Positions 39,953 through 48,688 of a stretch of DNA of 64,000 nt are shown here, piece by piece. The notes under the pieces were generated by a model that did no database searches, was not told where the DNA came from, and saw nothing but the letters and a program-made list of their open reading frames with translations. The first letter of the stretch is position 1. Each line of letters begins with the position of its first letter. Both the position numbers and the translations under genes were made by a program. This DNA is from Micromonospora parathelypteridis (GTDB taxonomy: Bacteria; Actinomycetota; Actinomycetes; Mycobacteriales; Micromonosporaceae), in the NCBI RefSeq assembly GCF_014201145.1, contig NZ_JACHDP010000001.1:496001-560000 (forward strand), given 5' to 3'.

Positions 39953-40834
39953 TCAGAGCAGACCGCCGGTGATGCCGAGCAGGCCGTGATCGGACGAGGC
40001 GTCCGAGTCACCCAGCACGCCGTCGGTGACGCCGCCGGTCACATCACCGACCGTGCCGGTGACACCGGGGAGGAGACCGTCCACCTGGTGCGTCACACCA
40101 CCCACCACCGACGGCACGTCGAGCGGCGGGACGACTCCGCCGACAACGCCACCGTCATGCCCCAGGCCCAACCCGCCCAGGGTGTCGTCGACACCGAGGG
40201 AGCCGACGATGCCGTTGACCTGACCGTGGGCGCCGGAGAGGAGGCCGCCGGTCAGGTCGCCACCGACCAGACCCGGGTCGGTGCCGCCCAGCAGGCCGGT
40301 CGAGTCGCCGACCAGGCCGGTGGCGTCCCCGAGCACCGGGTCCGCGATCGCGTCCACCGGCTGCACCACGTCGGCGTCGAGGGTGTGCGCCACGTCGGAG
40401 ACACCGGTCAGGTCGGTGTCGAGACCGTACGGACCGACACCCAGGCCGATCCCCGGCAGCACGGTGACCCCCGCGGCAGCCGCCGACGGGTCGACCGCGA
40501 TGGCACCGAGCACGCCGGCCTTGACGTCCACCCCGTAGGGAGAACTCGTGACACTGATCTGCTGCGCCACGCTCTGCAACTGGCCCACCACGTCGGTGGT
40601 GTCGGTGACCAGCGGGTCCAGCCCGAGCTGCCCCACCGGCGCCAACGCCGCGAGGCCCTGCCCCGGCGCGTAGTCGACGACCAACGGCACGACGTCCTGC
40701 ACGTCGGCCGCGGTGATGTCGGTCAGCCCCGCCGATCGCAGCGCACCCTCGGGGTCGAGGTCGAAGGCCGACCGGGCGTCGGGGTTCGTCAGCAGGTCGA
40801 GCACGAAGTCGTGGAGGGTCTGTTGCGAGTCCAT
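39953..40834 (-). CDS. IniB-like Gly/Val/Asp-rich protein
   Basis: A 293-residue protein. The first 55 residues (LHDFVLDLLTNPDARSAFDL, EGALRSAGLTDITAADVQDV) match the IniB N-terminal domain. The rest is low-complexity Gly-Val-Asp-Leu with repeats such as GGVTDGV, GLLGG and DVTGG and no cysteine, suggesting an extended or self-assembling structure. GAGGAGAACC precedes the ATG. It is the first gene of a leftward iniB-iniA-iniC-like block and is divergent from the Hsp70-LuxR operon over 297 bases. IniB's role in mycobacteria is unknown although the operon is induced by cell-wall inhibitors. Confidence 0.85.
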   Translation of the reverse strand: MDSQQTLHDFVLDLLTNPDARSAFDLDPEGALRSAGLTDITAADVQDVVPLVVDYAPGQGLAALAPVGQLGLDPLVTDTTDVVGQLQSVAQQISVTSSPYGVDVKAGVLGAIAVDPSAAAAGVTVLPGIGLGVGPYGLDTDLTGVSDVAHTLDADVVQPVDAIADPVLGDATGLVGDSTGLLGGTDPGLVGGDLTGGLLSGAHGQVNGIVGSLGVDDTLGGLGLGHDGGVVGGVVPPLDVPSVVGGVTHQVDGLLPGVTGTVGDVTGGVTDGVLGDSDASSDHGLLGITGGLL

Positions 40835-41131
40835 GTGCCGGTTCTCCTCGGATCTGGCGTCGGCGAGTGTCGTACGTCGACAGTGACGCTATTGCCGGGC
40901 ACGTCCCCGGGCATCGGGGCTCAGCCCGCATCCGGGCCGGTTGAACTAGGGGCACCGCCACCTCGTACGTTAGGGGGACAGGGGGAAACCGTACCGGCGA
41001 GATTAGGGTCCCGACCAGGGACTGATCTCTGGTACGAACGTAGGAGCCCGCGGGGTTCGCCGGGGGTGGGTCGTCGGGCAGCACCGACGCCATCGCCACC
41101 AACCGGCCGATCCACGGGGAGAGAAGAGACG
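40835..41131. promoter_or_regulatory. Divergent control region between iniB-like and Hsp70-like genes
   Basis: This 297-base gap must hold both promoters and, by analogy with mycobacterial iniBAC, a LuxR/IniR activator site. TTGAAC and TACGTT (about 40940-40970) are separated by a long spacer (19 bases) and could form an activator-dependent rightward promoter. CCAGGGACTGATCTCTGG is a weak inverted repeat near 41014. None is decisive. Confidence 0.35.
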
Positions 41132-42397
41132 ATGCCGTACGTCCTGGGGATAGACATCGGAAGCACCAACACGGCTGCCGCGGTCGCGCGGCGGCACGGC
41201 ACGACCTGGACGCGTCCCGAGGCCGTTCCGCTGCACGTCGACTCGACTCTCGTACCGTCGGTGCTGTGCCTGTCGGAGGACGGCTCGCTGCACGTGGGCG
41301 AGCCGGTGACCGACGACGGCAGCCGCACCACGCGGGACTTCGTCCACCGGATCGGTGACGACGTGCCCCTGCTACTCGGCGGCGAAGCATGCGCGCCGCA
41401 GACGCTGACCGCGGAGCTGGCGGCGTGGGTGGTGGATCGGGTCCACGCCCTGGAGGGCGGTCCCGCCGAGGCGATCGTGCTCAGCCACCCGGCCGGGTGG
41501 CGCCCCTACCGGCGAGAGGTGCTGCACCGGGCGTTGGCGGGCTTCGGGTTGCGTCACGTGACGCTGCTGCCCCGCACGGTCACGGTGGCGGAGAGCCACG
41601 CGGCCCGGGGGTTCGCGGGCAGCACGGCCGTCGTCTACGCCCTGGGGGGCAACAGCTTCGAGGCGGCCCTGGTGCGTCGAACCCCGCGCGGCACGTACGA
41701 GACGTTCGGCACTCCCCAGGGTCTCGACTCGATTGGCGGCGCCGACTTCGACGAGGCGCTGGCCGCGCATGCGCGTACGACGCTGGCCCGGGAGTTGGCC
41801 ACCACCGCCCGCCGCGGCACCCAGGCCGCGTTGCGCGGGCTACGCGCGGAGTGTGACCGGGTCAAGCGGGTGCTGACCGTCGACCTGACAGCCGACGTGG
41901 TGCTTACCCTGCCGAGCGGTCCGGCCCGGATACCGGTGACCCGGGCGCAGTTCGAGCAGATGATCCGCCCGACGGTGCAGGCCACCGTCGACCTCCTGCT
42001 GCGGGCCGTGCAGAGTGCCAACCTGGCGCCGGCACAGCTCGACGGCGTCCTGCTGGCGGGCGGCTCGACCCGCGTACCGCTCGTCACCGAGCTGATCAGC
42101 GCGGCGCTCCCGGTGCCCGTCGAGGTGGAACCGGACTCGCAACTGACTGCCGCCACCGGGGCGGCGATGGCCGCCTGCCAGGTGGTGTCGCCGCGCCCTC
42201 GCCCGTCGGCGCCGGCCCGCGAACCGGCGCCGGTGAGCGGTGCGGGGCGCGCCACCGTTCCGGCACCGCGCCGCCCGCACCACGACACCACCGTCCCGGG
42301 TGATCCGCCACCGCGGCCACCGGTCCGGGTCCTCCCACTGGAACTGCCGAAGCCGTCCCGCCTGGTGCTGGCCCGCAGCCGGGGACGCGAAGGATGA
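41132..42397 (+). CDS. Hsp70-family ATPase lacking the substrate-binding domain
   Basis: A 421-residue actin-fold ATPase. The phosphate-1 loop is VLGIDIGSTNTAAAVA; phosphate-2 is AVVYALGGNSFEAAL (Gly-Gly retained); the adenosine motif is GVLLAGGSTRVPLV. After residue 355 only a Pro-rich tail remains, so the beta-sandwich substrate domain and lid of DnaK are absent. It may therefore act as a nucleotide-dependent switch rather than a chaperone. GGGAGAGAAG precedes the ATG. The stop overlaps the start of the LuxR-type gene (ATGA), implying joint production and perhaps direct contact. It is divergent from the dynamin operon. Confidence 0.88.
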   Translation: MPYVLGIDIGSTNTAAAVARRHGTTWTRPEAVPLHVDSTLVPSVLCLSEDGSLHVGEPVTDDGSRTTRDFVHRIGDDVPLLLGGEACAPQTLTAELAAWVVDRVHALEGGPAEAIVLSHPAGWRPYRREVLHRALAGFGLRHVTLLPRTVTVAESHAARGFAGSTAVVYALGGNSFEAALVRRTPRGTYETFGTPQGLDSIGGADFDEALAAHARTTLARELATTARRGTQAALRGLRAECDRVKRVLTVDLTADVVLTLPSGPARIPVTRAQFEQMIRPTVQATVDLLLRAVQSANLAPAQLDGVLLAGGSTRVPLVTELISAALPVPVEVEPDSQLTAATGAAMAACQVVSPRPRPSAPAREPAPVSGAGRATVPAPRRPHHDTTVPGDPPPRPPVRVLPLELPKPSRLVLARSRGREG

Positions 42398-44967
42398 CTT
42401 CAATGATCATGAATGGCACCGCCGAGTCGGGGCTGACGCTGGACAAGGGGCCGCAGGCCCTGCTGGACACGGTCGGGCAGGACCCGACCGGCCCACTCAC
42501 CGTTGGCATCGCCGGCCCCGGCGGGCACGGAAAGACCGCACTGCTCGCGGAGCTGGCCCGGGTTTATCAGCGGGCCGGGATCACCGTACGCACGGCCGCT
42601 CCGGAGCCCGGCGAACCGGTCGACCCCGACGCGCTGCTGCTGGTCGACGACGCGCACCTGCTCGACGACGCGCGGATCGGGGTGCTCCTGCGTCTGGTCG
42701 CCACCCGTCGGCACCGGCTGGTGGTCGCCCACCGGCCGTGGCCCCGGTCAGCGGCGCTCAGTGAGCTGGTCGACTCCCTCCGTCGTGACGGGCAGGCCGT
42801 GCTCCTCACGCCGTTCACCCGGGAGCAGACCGCCGCCTACCTCGCCGCCACGCCAGAGCTGAGCCGCAACGGCGACCTGGTCGACTTCGTACACACACAG
42901 ACCTCCGGCGTACCCCGGGACGTCGAACGGCTGGTCCGCGGCCTGGCCGGCGCGGAGACCCCCACCGGCACGGTGGTCGCCCCACCCCGGTCCGCCGTCG
43001 GAGAGTTCGGGCCGGACCTGGACGTGCAGCCCGCCGCGGTACGACGACTGCTGCTCGCCGTCGCGGCCGGCGGGCTGCTGCCGGTGAGCATGCTCGGCAC
43101 ACTCCTGGGCCGGGAGCCGGCGGTGGTGGACGAACTGGTCGCCGCGACGCGGGCGGCCGGGCTGCTCGGCGCCGACGGCCGGCTCGCGCCGATCGTGCGG
43201 CGGGCCGTCACGACGCTCAGCCCCACCACCGACCGGACCGCGGTCTGGCGCCGACTCACCGAGTTGCAGCTCGCCCGGGGCGGCGCGGTGCTGCCGCTGG
43301 TCCGCTCCCTGCTGGCGGTGGGCGCGCTCGGCGACTGCCCGGCCTCGACCCTGGCAGCCGCAGCGGGTGAGGCGCTGGCCGACGAGCCGGCTTTCGCGGC
43401 CGAACTGTTCGCGGCCGCCACGGCCGCCGGTCGGCCGGCGAGCGCCGAGCAGGCACTCGCCGCCGCGCTCGCCGGCAACCTCGACGACGCTCTGCGGCTG
43501 GCGGACCGACTGCTGGCCACGGCCGCTCCGCCCGACCGTTCCGAGGCGGCCGTGGTGGCCGCGACAGCCCTGGCGCATCGTGGTCACGTCGGTCGCAGCG
43601 TGGAGCTGTACCGGTGGTCCGGCACCGCCTCGGCGGCGGCCTTCGCCACCGTCGGCGGCCTCGCCATCGGCGACCTGCGCGCCGCCGCCGAGCCGCCGGC
43701 AGGTGAACCCACCGGCGACCCACCAACCCTGCACACCAGCGCCGCCCGGCTGATGGCCAACGGGGTACGCGAGAGCGTGAGCGGCCCGCCGACCGCGGCG
43801 CTCTCCGCGCTCGTGCAGGCCGCCGCGCTGCTGGAGCCGGACGGACGGGCGGCGCTGCTGCCGGACTCCCCGGCGGCGCTCGCCGCGCTGACCGCGGTGC
43901 ACTGCGGTGAGCTGGAGATCGCCGAGCAGGTGCTGCACCGGGCCCTGGGCGCCGGTGTCGGTGGCCCGCTGATGGCTCGTCGCCACCGGCTGTTGCAGGC
44001 CTGGATCCTGATGGTCCGGGGCGAGACGCACGCCGCCGCCGAGCGCCTCGCCACGGTGACGCTCGACGGGCGGCAACTGGAGTCACGCGACCTGCTCTTC
44101 GCCGCCGCGATCCGGATGGGCATCGGCCGACGCAACAGCGACCTCGGGGCGCTCAAGCGTGGCTGGGGACAGGCGCTGGAGGCGGTGGTCCGACACCCCG
44201 TCGACCTGTTCACGCTCCTGCCGCTGGGTGAGCTGGCCATCGCGGGCGCGCGGTTGGGTGACCTGGCCCGGCTCGAGCCGTACCTGCGGGAGGGACGAGC
44301 GCTGCTCGGCCGGCTCGGTGACCCGCCACTGTGGAGCGTGCCGCTGCACTGGAGTGGGCTGCACGCCACGATCCTCACCGGCGAGCCGGCCCTCGCCGAC
44401 GAACACGTCGCCGCGCTGCTCGCCGTGGCGGACCACAGCCGGTACGCCGCCGTCGTCGCCTCGGCCGCGGAGAGCTGGGTGGAGGTGCTCCGGGGCGTCG
44501 TCGACCCAGCCCGGGTGGAGGCCGCCGCCCGAGGGCTGCACGACACCGGGTTGTGCTGGGACGGTGCTCGCCTCGCCGGCCAGGCCGCGATCCGTACCGC
44601 GGACCGGCGGGCGATGACCACCCTGCTGGAGTGCGCCCGAGCGTTGCAGGGCCGACCGCCCGGCGGCCACGGCGGGCCGACATCGGCGACCGCGGAGAGC
44701 ACGGCGCGGGCCGCCGGCCCGACCCAGCAGGGGCTCAGCGACCGCGAGTACGAGGTTGCCGAGCTGGTGCTGGCCGGGTTGACCTACCGGGAGATCGGCG
44801 ACCGGCTCTTCATCTCGGCCAAGACCGTCGAACATCACGTGGCGCGGATGCGCAGCCGGCTGAACTGCGCCAACCGCGCCGAGTTGCTGGCTCTACTGCG
44901 CACCGTCGTCGCCGACCGGGCCAGCGACACGGCCGGGCAGCCGTGGCCGCAGCGGGCGACCCGATGA
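42394..44967 (+). CDS. MalT-like LuxR-family transcriptional regulator with AAA/STAND ATPase (IniR-like)
   Basis: An 857-residue regulator. Walker A GPGGHGKT (41-48) and Walker B ALLLVDDAHLL lie in the N-terminal ATPase; a long helical sensor region follows; the C-terminal LuxR helix-turn-helix (about 785-850) reads LSDREYEVAELVLAGLTYRE and ISAKTVEHHVARMRSRL. The architecture matches STAND-type regulators such as MalT and mycobacterial IniR, which activates iniBAC. Location beside a dynamin block supports the same role. It is translationally coupled to the Hsp70-like ATPase upstream. The ligand is unknown; trehalose-type sugars are proposed for IniR. Confidence 0.88.
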   Translation: MTSMIMNGTAESGLTLDKGPQALLDTVGQDPTGPLTVGIAGPGGHGKTALLAELARVYQRAGITVRTAAPEPGEPVDPDALLLVDDAHLLDDARIGVLLRLVATRRHRLVVAHRPWPRSAALSELVDSLRRDGQAVLLTPFTREQTAAYLAATPELSRNGDLVDFVHTQTSGVPRDVERLVRGLAGAETPTGTVVAPPRSAVGEFGPDLDVQPAAVRRLLLAVAAGGLLPVSMLGTLLGREPAVVDELVAATRAAGLLGADGRLAPIVRRAVTTLSPTTDRTAVWRRLTELQLARGGAVLPLVRSLLAVGALGDCPASTLAAAAGEALADEPAFAAELFAAATAAGRPASAEQALAAALAGNLDDALRLADRLLATAAPPDRSEAAVVAATALAHRGHVGRSVELYRWSGTASAAAFATVGGLAIGDLRAAAEPPAGEPTGDPPTLHTSAARLMANGVRESVSGPPTAALSALVQAAALLEPDGRAALLPDSPAALAALTAVHCGELEIAEQVLHRALGAGVGGPLMARRHRLLQAWILMVRGETHAAAERLATVTLDGRQLESRDLLFAAAIRMGIGRRNSDLGALKRGWGQALEAVVRHPVDLFTLLPLGELAIAGARLGDLARLEPYLREGRALLGRLGDPPLWSVPLHWSGLHATILTGEPALADEHVAALLAVADHSRYAAVVASAAESWVEVLRGVVDPARVEAAARGLHDTGLCWDGARLAGQAAIRTADRRAMTTLLECARALQGRPPGGHGGPTSATAESTARAAGPTQQGLSDREYEVAELVLAGLTYREIGDRLFISAKTVEHHVARMRSRLNCANRAELLALLRTVVADRASDTAGQPWPQRATR

Positions 44968-45014
44968 GGCGCCCCCGTCACGAGCTCCGCCGCATCGAGC
45001 GGAGCGGGACGTGA
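44964..45014 (+). CDS. Possible 16-residue coupling ORF between LuxR regulator and histidine kinase
   Basis: ATG at 44964 overlaps the LuxR stop as ATGA, and the TGA at 45012-45014 overlaps the kinase GTG as GTGA. The peptide is MRRPRHELRRIERSGT, strongly basic. Such a double 4-base overlap lets ribosomes pass from one gene to the next without dissociating. It could be chance; a conserved length or peptide in relatives would decide. Confidence 0.35.
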   Translation: MRRPRHELRRIERSGT

Positions 45015-46963
45015 CGCGTAACGAGGTCCGGCTGATCCGGACCAGGCTGGTGGTACTGGCCGCCGTGCTGATCACGCTCTGGTCGTACGCGGCCTACGTG
45101 AGCAGCCAGGACGCCTTCGATCTGCTGCGTGTGCGCGCCCTGGCGGACAATCTGGGCCAGCCGCTCGACCGCCTGATCCTGAGCCTGCAGACCGAACGCC
45201 GGGTCACCACCGAGACGATCGCCGGGGCCGCGCCGACGGTGACCCCGCTGGCCGGGGCACGCGAGGGCACCGACCGGGCCGCCGCCGAGGTCCGCGAGTT
45301 CAGCGAGGGCAGTGACCTTCGGCTGCTCAGCGCCGGCGAGGTCCGCGACCGGGCCGGCGAACTGGTCCGACGGCTCGACGGTCTGGGCGCGATCCGCTCC
45401 CAGGTGGACGCCGGGCGGCTCGACCAGGCGGCGGCCCTCGACGGGTACGACCAGGTCATCGACGGCGCCTTCCGGGTGTACGGCCCAGAGTGGGGCGCGT
45501 ACGAGAGCGCGTTGGCCGCCGACACCCGCGCGGTGATCGCGCTGGCCCGCGCCCGGGAACTGCTCGCCCGGGAGGACACCCTGGTCAGCGCGGCCCTGAC
45601 CGGTGCACCGCTCGGCGTCGACGAGCGACTCCGACTGGGCGAACTCGTCAGCAACCAGCGGTTCGCGCGGACCGAGGCGGCGGCCGGGTTGAGCGTCGAC
45701 GGCCAGGGCGCGCACCAGCGGATAGCGGCCGGCCCCGAGTTCGCGGGCCTGCTCGCCCTGGAGGACAGGCTGCTCCGGGCGGACACCGGCAACGCACTGG
45801 CCGGGATCACCGTCCAGGACTGGCGCGCCGCCGCGGACGCCGCCCTCGACGCGCTGCAGACACTTGTCACGACCACCGCCCGCAGCAGCGTCGAGCGGGC
45901 CACGCCGGGTGCCGCCGTGATCGTCGCGCGTACCGGCGCGGTGGTGGGGTTGGGCCTCATCGTCGTGCTCATGCTCCTGTTGAGCTGGGCGGGCACCGTC
46001 CGACGCCTGACCGACGAGCTGACCAGGCCGGACATCATTCCCCCACCCCCGGCCCCAGCCCCGGCCCCGGCCCCGACCCCGGCCGCCCCGGCAACTCCGG
46101 GCGGCGCCGACCGGGAGCTGTTCCTGAGGCTCACCCGACGCAACCAGGTCCTGCTGCGCGATCAGCTCAGCCTGCTCGACGGGATGCAGCGCCGGGAGCG
46201 GTCCGCCGAGGAGACCGGCGAGCTGTTCCAGCTCGACCACCTCACCACCCGGATCCGACGCAACGTGGAGAAGGTGATCGCCCTGGCCGGCGCGACGCCC
46301 GCCCGCCGCTGGCGGCGCCCGGTGCCACTGCTCGACGTCGCTCGCGGTGCGGTCGCCGAGGTACCCGACTACCACCGGGTCCTGATCGCCCCGCACTGGC
46401 CGTGGTCCATCGCGGGTCCCGCCGTCACGGACGTCATCCACCTGCTGTCCGAGCTGATCGAGAACGCCCTCGCCTTCTCGCCGGCGGACACCACCGTCCG
46501 GGTGACCGGGGAGCACCGATCGCAGGGGTGCGCGGTCCTGGTCACCGACGATGGGCCCGGGCTGGACGCGTCCGCGCTGGCCGAGGCGAACCACCTGCTC
46601 AGCAACCCTCCGCCGGATGGCCCGCCCACCGGCCCCGCAGGTCTGTACACCGTCGCCGTGCTCGGCGAGCGATGCGGCGCCCACGTCTCGCTGCGCCCCA
46701 GTCGGCGCGGCGGAACGGCCGCGATCGTGCTCCTCCCGGCCCGGCTCGTCACGGAGAGCGACACCGGACGTGGACCGGCCACCGCACCACCCGGCGCCCC
46801 GTACCCGCCGGCCCGCGACGGCGCCGACCTGCCCGACCCGAACGGCGACGGCGAGCTGCCGACACGGGTCCGTCGCACCGGGCCGACCAGCCCCGAACAC
46901 GGCAGGACCAGCCTCGACACGGTCGAGATGCCGGTCGCGAGAACAGCGAGGAGACACCCATGA
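45011..46963 (+). CDS. Conservon-type sensor histidine kinase with NIT-like sensor (CvnA-like)
   Basis: A 650-residue membrane kinase. Transmembrane helix 1 (about 12-32), a helical nitrate/nitrite-sensing-like extracytoplasmic domain (about 50-305: LQTERRVTTETIAG, and SLDG-type helices), helix 2 (about 310-335), a Pro-Ala linker, a dimerisation helix with candidate His in LFQLDHLTTRIRRNVEKV, and an ATPase domain with N box LLSELIENALAFSPAD and VTDDGPGLD. The Pro-rich C-tail is disordered. GTG at 45011 has GAGCGGAGCGGGAC upstream. Its ATGA overlap with the roadblock gene shows coupling. In conservons it partners CvnB-D. Confidence 0.88.
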   Translation: MTRNEVRLIRTRLVVLAAVLITLWSYAAYVSSQDAFDLLRVRALADNLGQPLDRLILSLQTERRVTTETIAGAAPTVTPLAGAREGTDRAAAEVREFSEGSDLRLLSAGEVRDRAGELVRRLDGLGAIRSQVDAGRLDQAAALDGYDQVIDGAFRVYGPEWGAYESALAADTRAVIALARARELLAREDTLVSAALTGAPLGVDERLRLGELVSNQRFARTEAAAGLSVDGQGAHQRIAAGPEFAGLLALEDRLLRADTGNALAGITVQDWRAAADAALDALQTLVTTTARSSVERATPGAAVIVARTGAVVGLGLIVVLMLLLSWAGTVRRLTDELTRPDIIPPPPAPAPAPAPTPAAPATPGGADRELFLRLTRRNQVLLRDQLSLLDGMQRRERSAEETGELFQLDHLTTRIRRNVEKVIALAGATPARRWRRPVPLLDVARGAVAEVPDYHRVLIAPHWPWSIAGPAVTDVIHLLSELIENALAFSPADTTVRVTGEHRSQGCAVLVTDDGPGLDASALAEANHLLSNPPPDGPPTGPAGLYTVAVLGERCGAHVSLRPSRRGGTAAIVLLPARLVTESDTGRGPATAPPGAPYPPARDGADLPDPNGDGELPTRVRRTGPTSPEHGRTSLDTVEMPVARTARRHP

Positions 46964-47409
46964 CGTCTGCAGTGGCCACCAACGACAGCCTGACCGGCGC
47001 CCTGGACCGCCTGGTCGACCGAGTGCACGGCGCGGAGTTCGCCGTCGTGCTCTCCCCCGACGGGCTGGCCCTCGGCGGCTCCCGACAGGTGGAGGCGAAA
47101 CTGGCCGAGCAGATCTCCGGCGTGGTCGCCGGCCTGATCGCACTCGGGTTGGCCGCGACCCGGACCTGCGACGCGGGCGGTCTGCGCCAGGTCGTGGTGC
47201 AGATGTCGCGAGCGTTCCTGTTCATCGCCACCATCCCGAACGGAACGATCCTCACCGTGCGGATCGCCGGGGATGACGTCGAGGTCGGCGACATGGCGTA
47301 CGAGGTGGCGCTCTTCGTGGGGCAGGCCGAGCGGCACCTGCCGATCACCTTGGGACCGGCCTCCTCGGCGACGATCGGGGACACTGGTGCACACCAGCGG
47401 CACCGCTGA
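46960..47409 (+). CDS. Roadblock/LC7-domain protein (CvnB-like)
   Basis: A 149-residue roadblock/LC7 protein: LDRLVDRVHGAEFAVVLSPD, GLALGGSRQVEAKLAEQISG and QVVVQMSRAFLFIATIPNG. The start overlaps the kinase stop by ATGA. Roadblock proteins in conservons regulate a small Ras-like GTPase (CvnD), forming a signalling complex with CvnA. No such GTPase gene follows here, so its partner is encoded elsewhere or replaced. Confidence 0.92.
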   Translation: MTSAVATNDSLTGALDRLVDRVHGAEFAVVLSPDGLALGGSRQVEAKLAEQISGVVAGLIALGLAATRTCDAGGLRQVVVQMSRAFLFIATIPNGTILTVRIAGDDVEVGDMAYEVALFVGQAERHLPITLGPASSATIGDTGAHQRHR

Positions 47410-47767
47410 CGAGGCGTGGTACGACGACGACGCGGGCCCGGTCGCCCGGCCCTACACGATGACCGGCGGGCGCACCGCGCCGGCTCGCGGTCAATTCGAC
47501 CTGATCTCACTGGTCGTCGCCCGGCGGGCAGTCACGCCGCCCACACCGCTCTTCCCTGAACAGGCGCGGATCGTCGAGCTGTGTCACCATCCAGTGTCGG
47601 TGGCCGAAGTTGGCGCCGAGCTGGACCTTCCGCTGGGGACAGTCCGGGTGTTGCTCGGCGACCTGCTCACGGCCGGGCTGATCGAGACCCACGATCCGCC
47701 GATGCTGTCGGAGCTGCCGACCGAGGACCTGCTCGAAGCGATACTCGTCGGGCTCCGCACCCTGTGA
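47387..47767 (+). CDS. DUF742-domain protein (CvnC-like)
   Basis: A 126-residue protein with the DUF742 pattern PVARPYTMTGGRTAPARGQF, FDLISLV, then a winged-helix-like part (IVELCHHPVSVAEVGAELDL, TVRVLLGDLLTAGLIETHDP). GTG at 47387 lies inside the roadblock gene (overlap of 23 bases) with GGGGA upstream. It is the third conservon component. Its normal successor, a CvnD GTPase, is missing; the next gene encodes a CBM2-like membrane protein. Confidence 0.9.
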   Translation: MHTSGTADEAWYDDDAGPVARPYTMTGGRTAPARGQFDLISLVVARRAVTPPTPLFPEQARIVELCHHPVSVAEVGAELDLPLGTVRVLLGDLLTAGLIETHDPPMLSELPTEDLLEAILVGLRTL

Positions 47768-47841
47768 CAGCGCTGGTGCCGACCGCGGCCCGAACGGATC
47801 GCGAGCGGGCACCCGGCGACGAACTGAAGGAGAGACAGGCA

Positions 47842-48582
47842 GTGCCGGCAACACCACCCCAGCCACGCCGTACCGTGGCGATCATCGTGCTGGACCGGAT
47901 CGTGGCCCTGCTCACGGCCGCACGGCGGGTGCTCACCGGTCGGGACGACTTCTCGCGGGCCGCCTGGGTGGCCATGATCGCGGCGGTCGGGGTGCTGATC
48001 GCGACAGCCGCCTCCATCATCGGGGTGCTGCGTACGCCGGAGGAGCTGACCCCGGTGGCTCTCGACCCGCCAGCCTCCGTCGAGCAGGTCGGCACACCGC
48101 CGCCCGGCACCCCCCGGCCGCAGGCGCGACCGGCGGTCACCAGCCCGGCGCTGCCCGCTCCCCCACCCGCCGCCTCGGCCACCGCGACCCCACCGACCAG
48201 CGGTGCGTCGACCCGACCCGTACCGACCGGTTCGACGGCCCCACCCGCACCGGCCCCCCTGAACGCCGAGTTCGCCATCGCGGACAACGCCCTGCTCAGC
48301 TATGGCGCGGCCGTGACGATCAGCAATCCCGGTTCGGTGTCGGTGCCGCAGTGGACGCTGACTGTCACCCTGCCCCGGGAGTCCCTGCGCGTCAGCGCGG
48401 TCGAAGGCGCCCGGGCCAGTCGCGACGGTGCCGTGTGGACGTTCGTGCCGGACGGAAGCGCCGGCCAGGTGCCCGGCAGCGCATCGGTCCGGGTGACGTT
48501 CCGGGTCAACGGTTCGGTCGCTGGTTCCGGCCCCCAGGCGTGCACCATCGACGGGGTCGCCTGCACCGGTCTGCCGAACTGA
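47842..48582 (+). CDS. Membrane-anchored protein with CBM2-like extracytoplasmic domain
   Basis: A 246-residue single-pass membrane protein. A cytoplasmic N-terminus of about 45 residues, one helix (about 52-75: AWVAMIAAVGVLIATAASII), a Pro/Ala/Thr linker (about 80-150), and a C-terminal beta-sandwich (about 152-246) with NAEFAIADNALLSYGAAVTI, SNPGSVSVPQWTLTVTLP and a terminal Cys pair. This is a CBM2-type carbohydrate-binding fold without a catalytic domain. GTG at 47842 has AAGGAG 9 bases upstream. Position directly after the conservon genes suggests a surface sensor or cell-wall anchor for the signalling block. Carbohydrate binding is inferred. Confidence 0.72.
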   Translation: MPATPPQPRRTVAIIVLDRIVALLTAARRVLTGRDDFSRAAWVAMIAAVGVLIATAASIIGVLRTPEELTPVALDPPASVEQVGTPPPGTPRPQARPAVTSPALPAPPPAASATATPPTSGASTRPVPTGSTAPPAPAPLNAEFAIADNALLSYGAAVTISNPGSVSVPQWTLTVTLPRESLRVSAVEGARASRDGAVWTFVPDGSAGQVPGSASVRVTFRVNGSVAGSGPQACTIDGVACTGLPN

Positions 48583-48688
48583 CCGGGCTGGGCCGACCCG
48601 GGCCGATCGAATGCGGTACACCGAGCGTTCCGGCGACAGCCATGCATGATTGAGCATCAGTTCGGGCGCGCTTCGTACCGTTCCGGCC

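Noticed and set aside
39683..41131. Upstream extension of the Hsp70 frame through the iniB-like gene
   Set aside because: The sequence is the complement of iniB and iniA coding DNA; the Hsp70 signature begins at ATG 41132 behind a good ribosome site.
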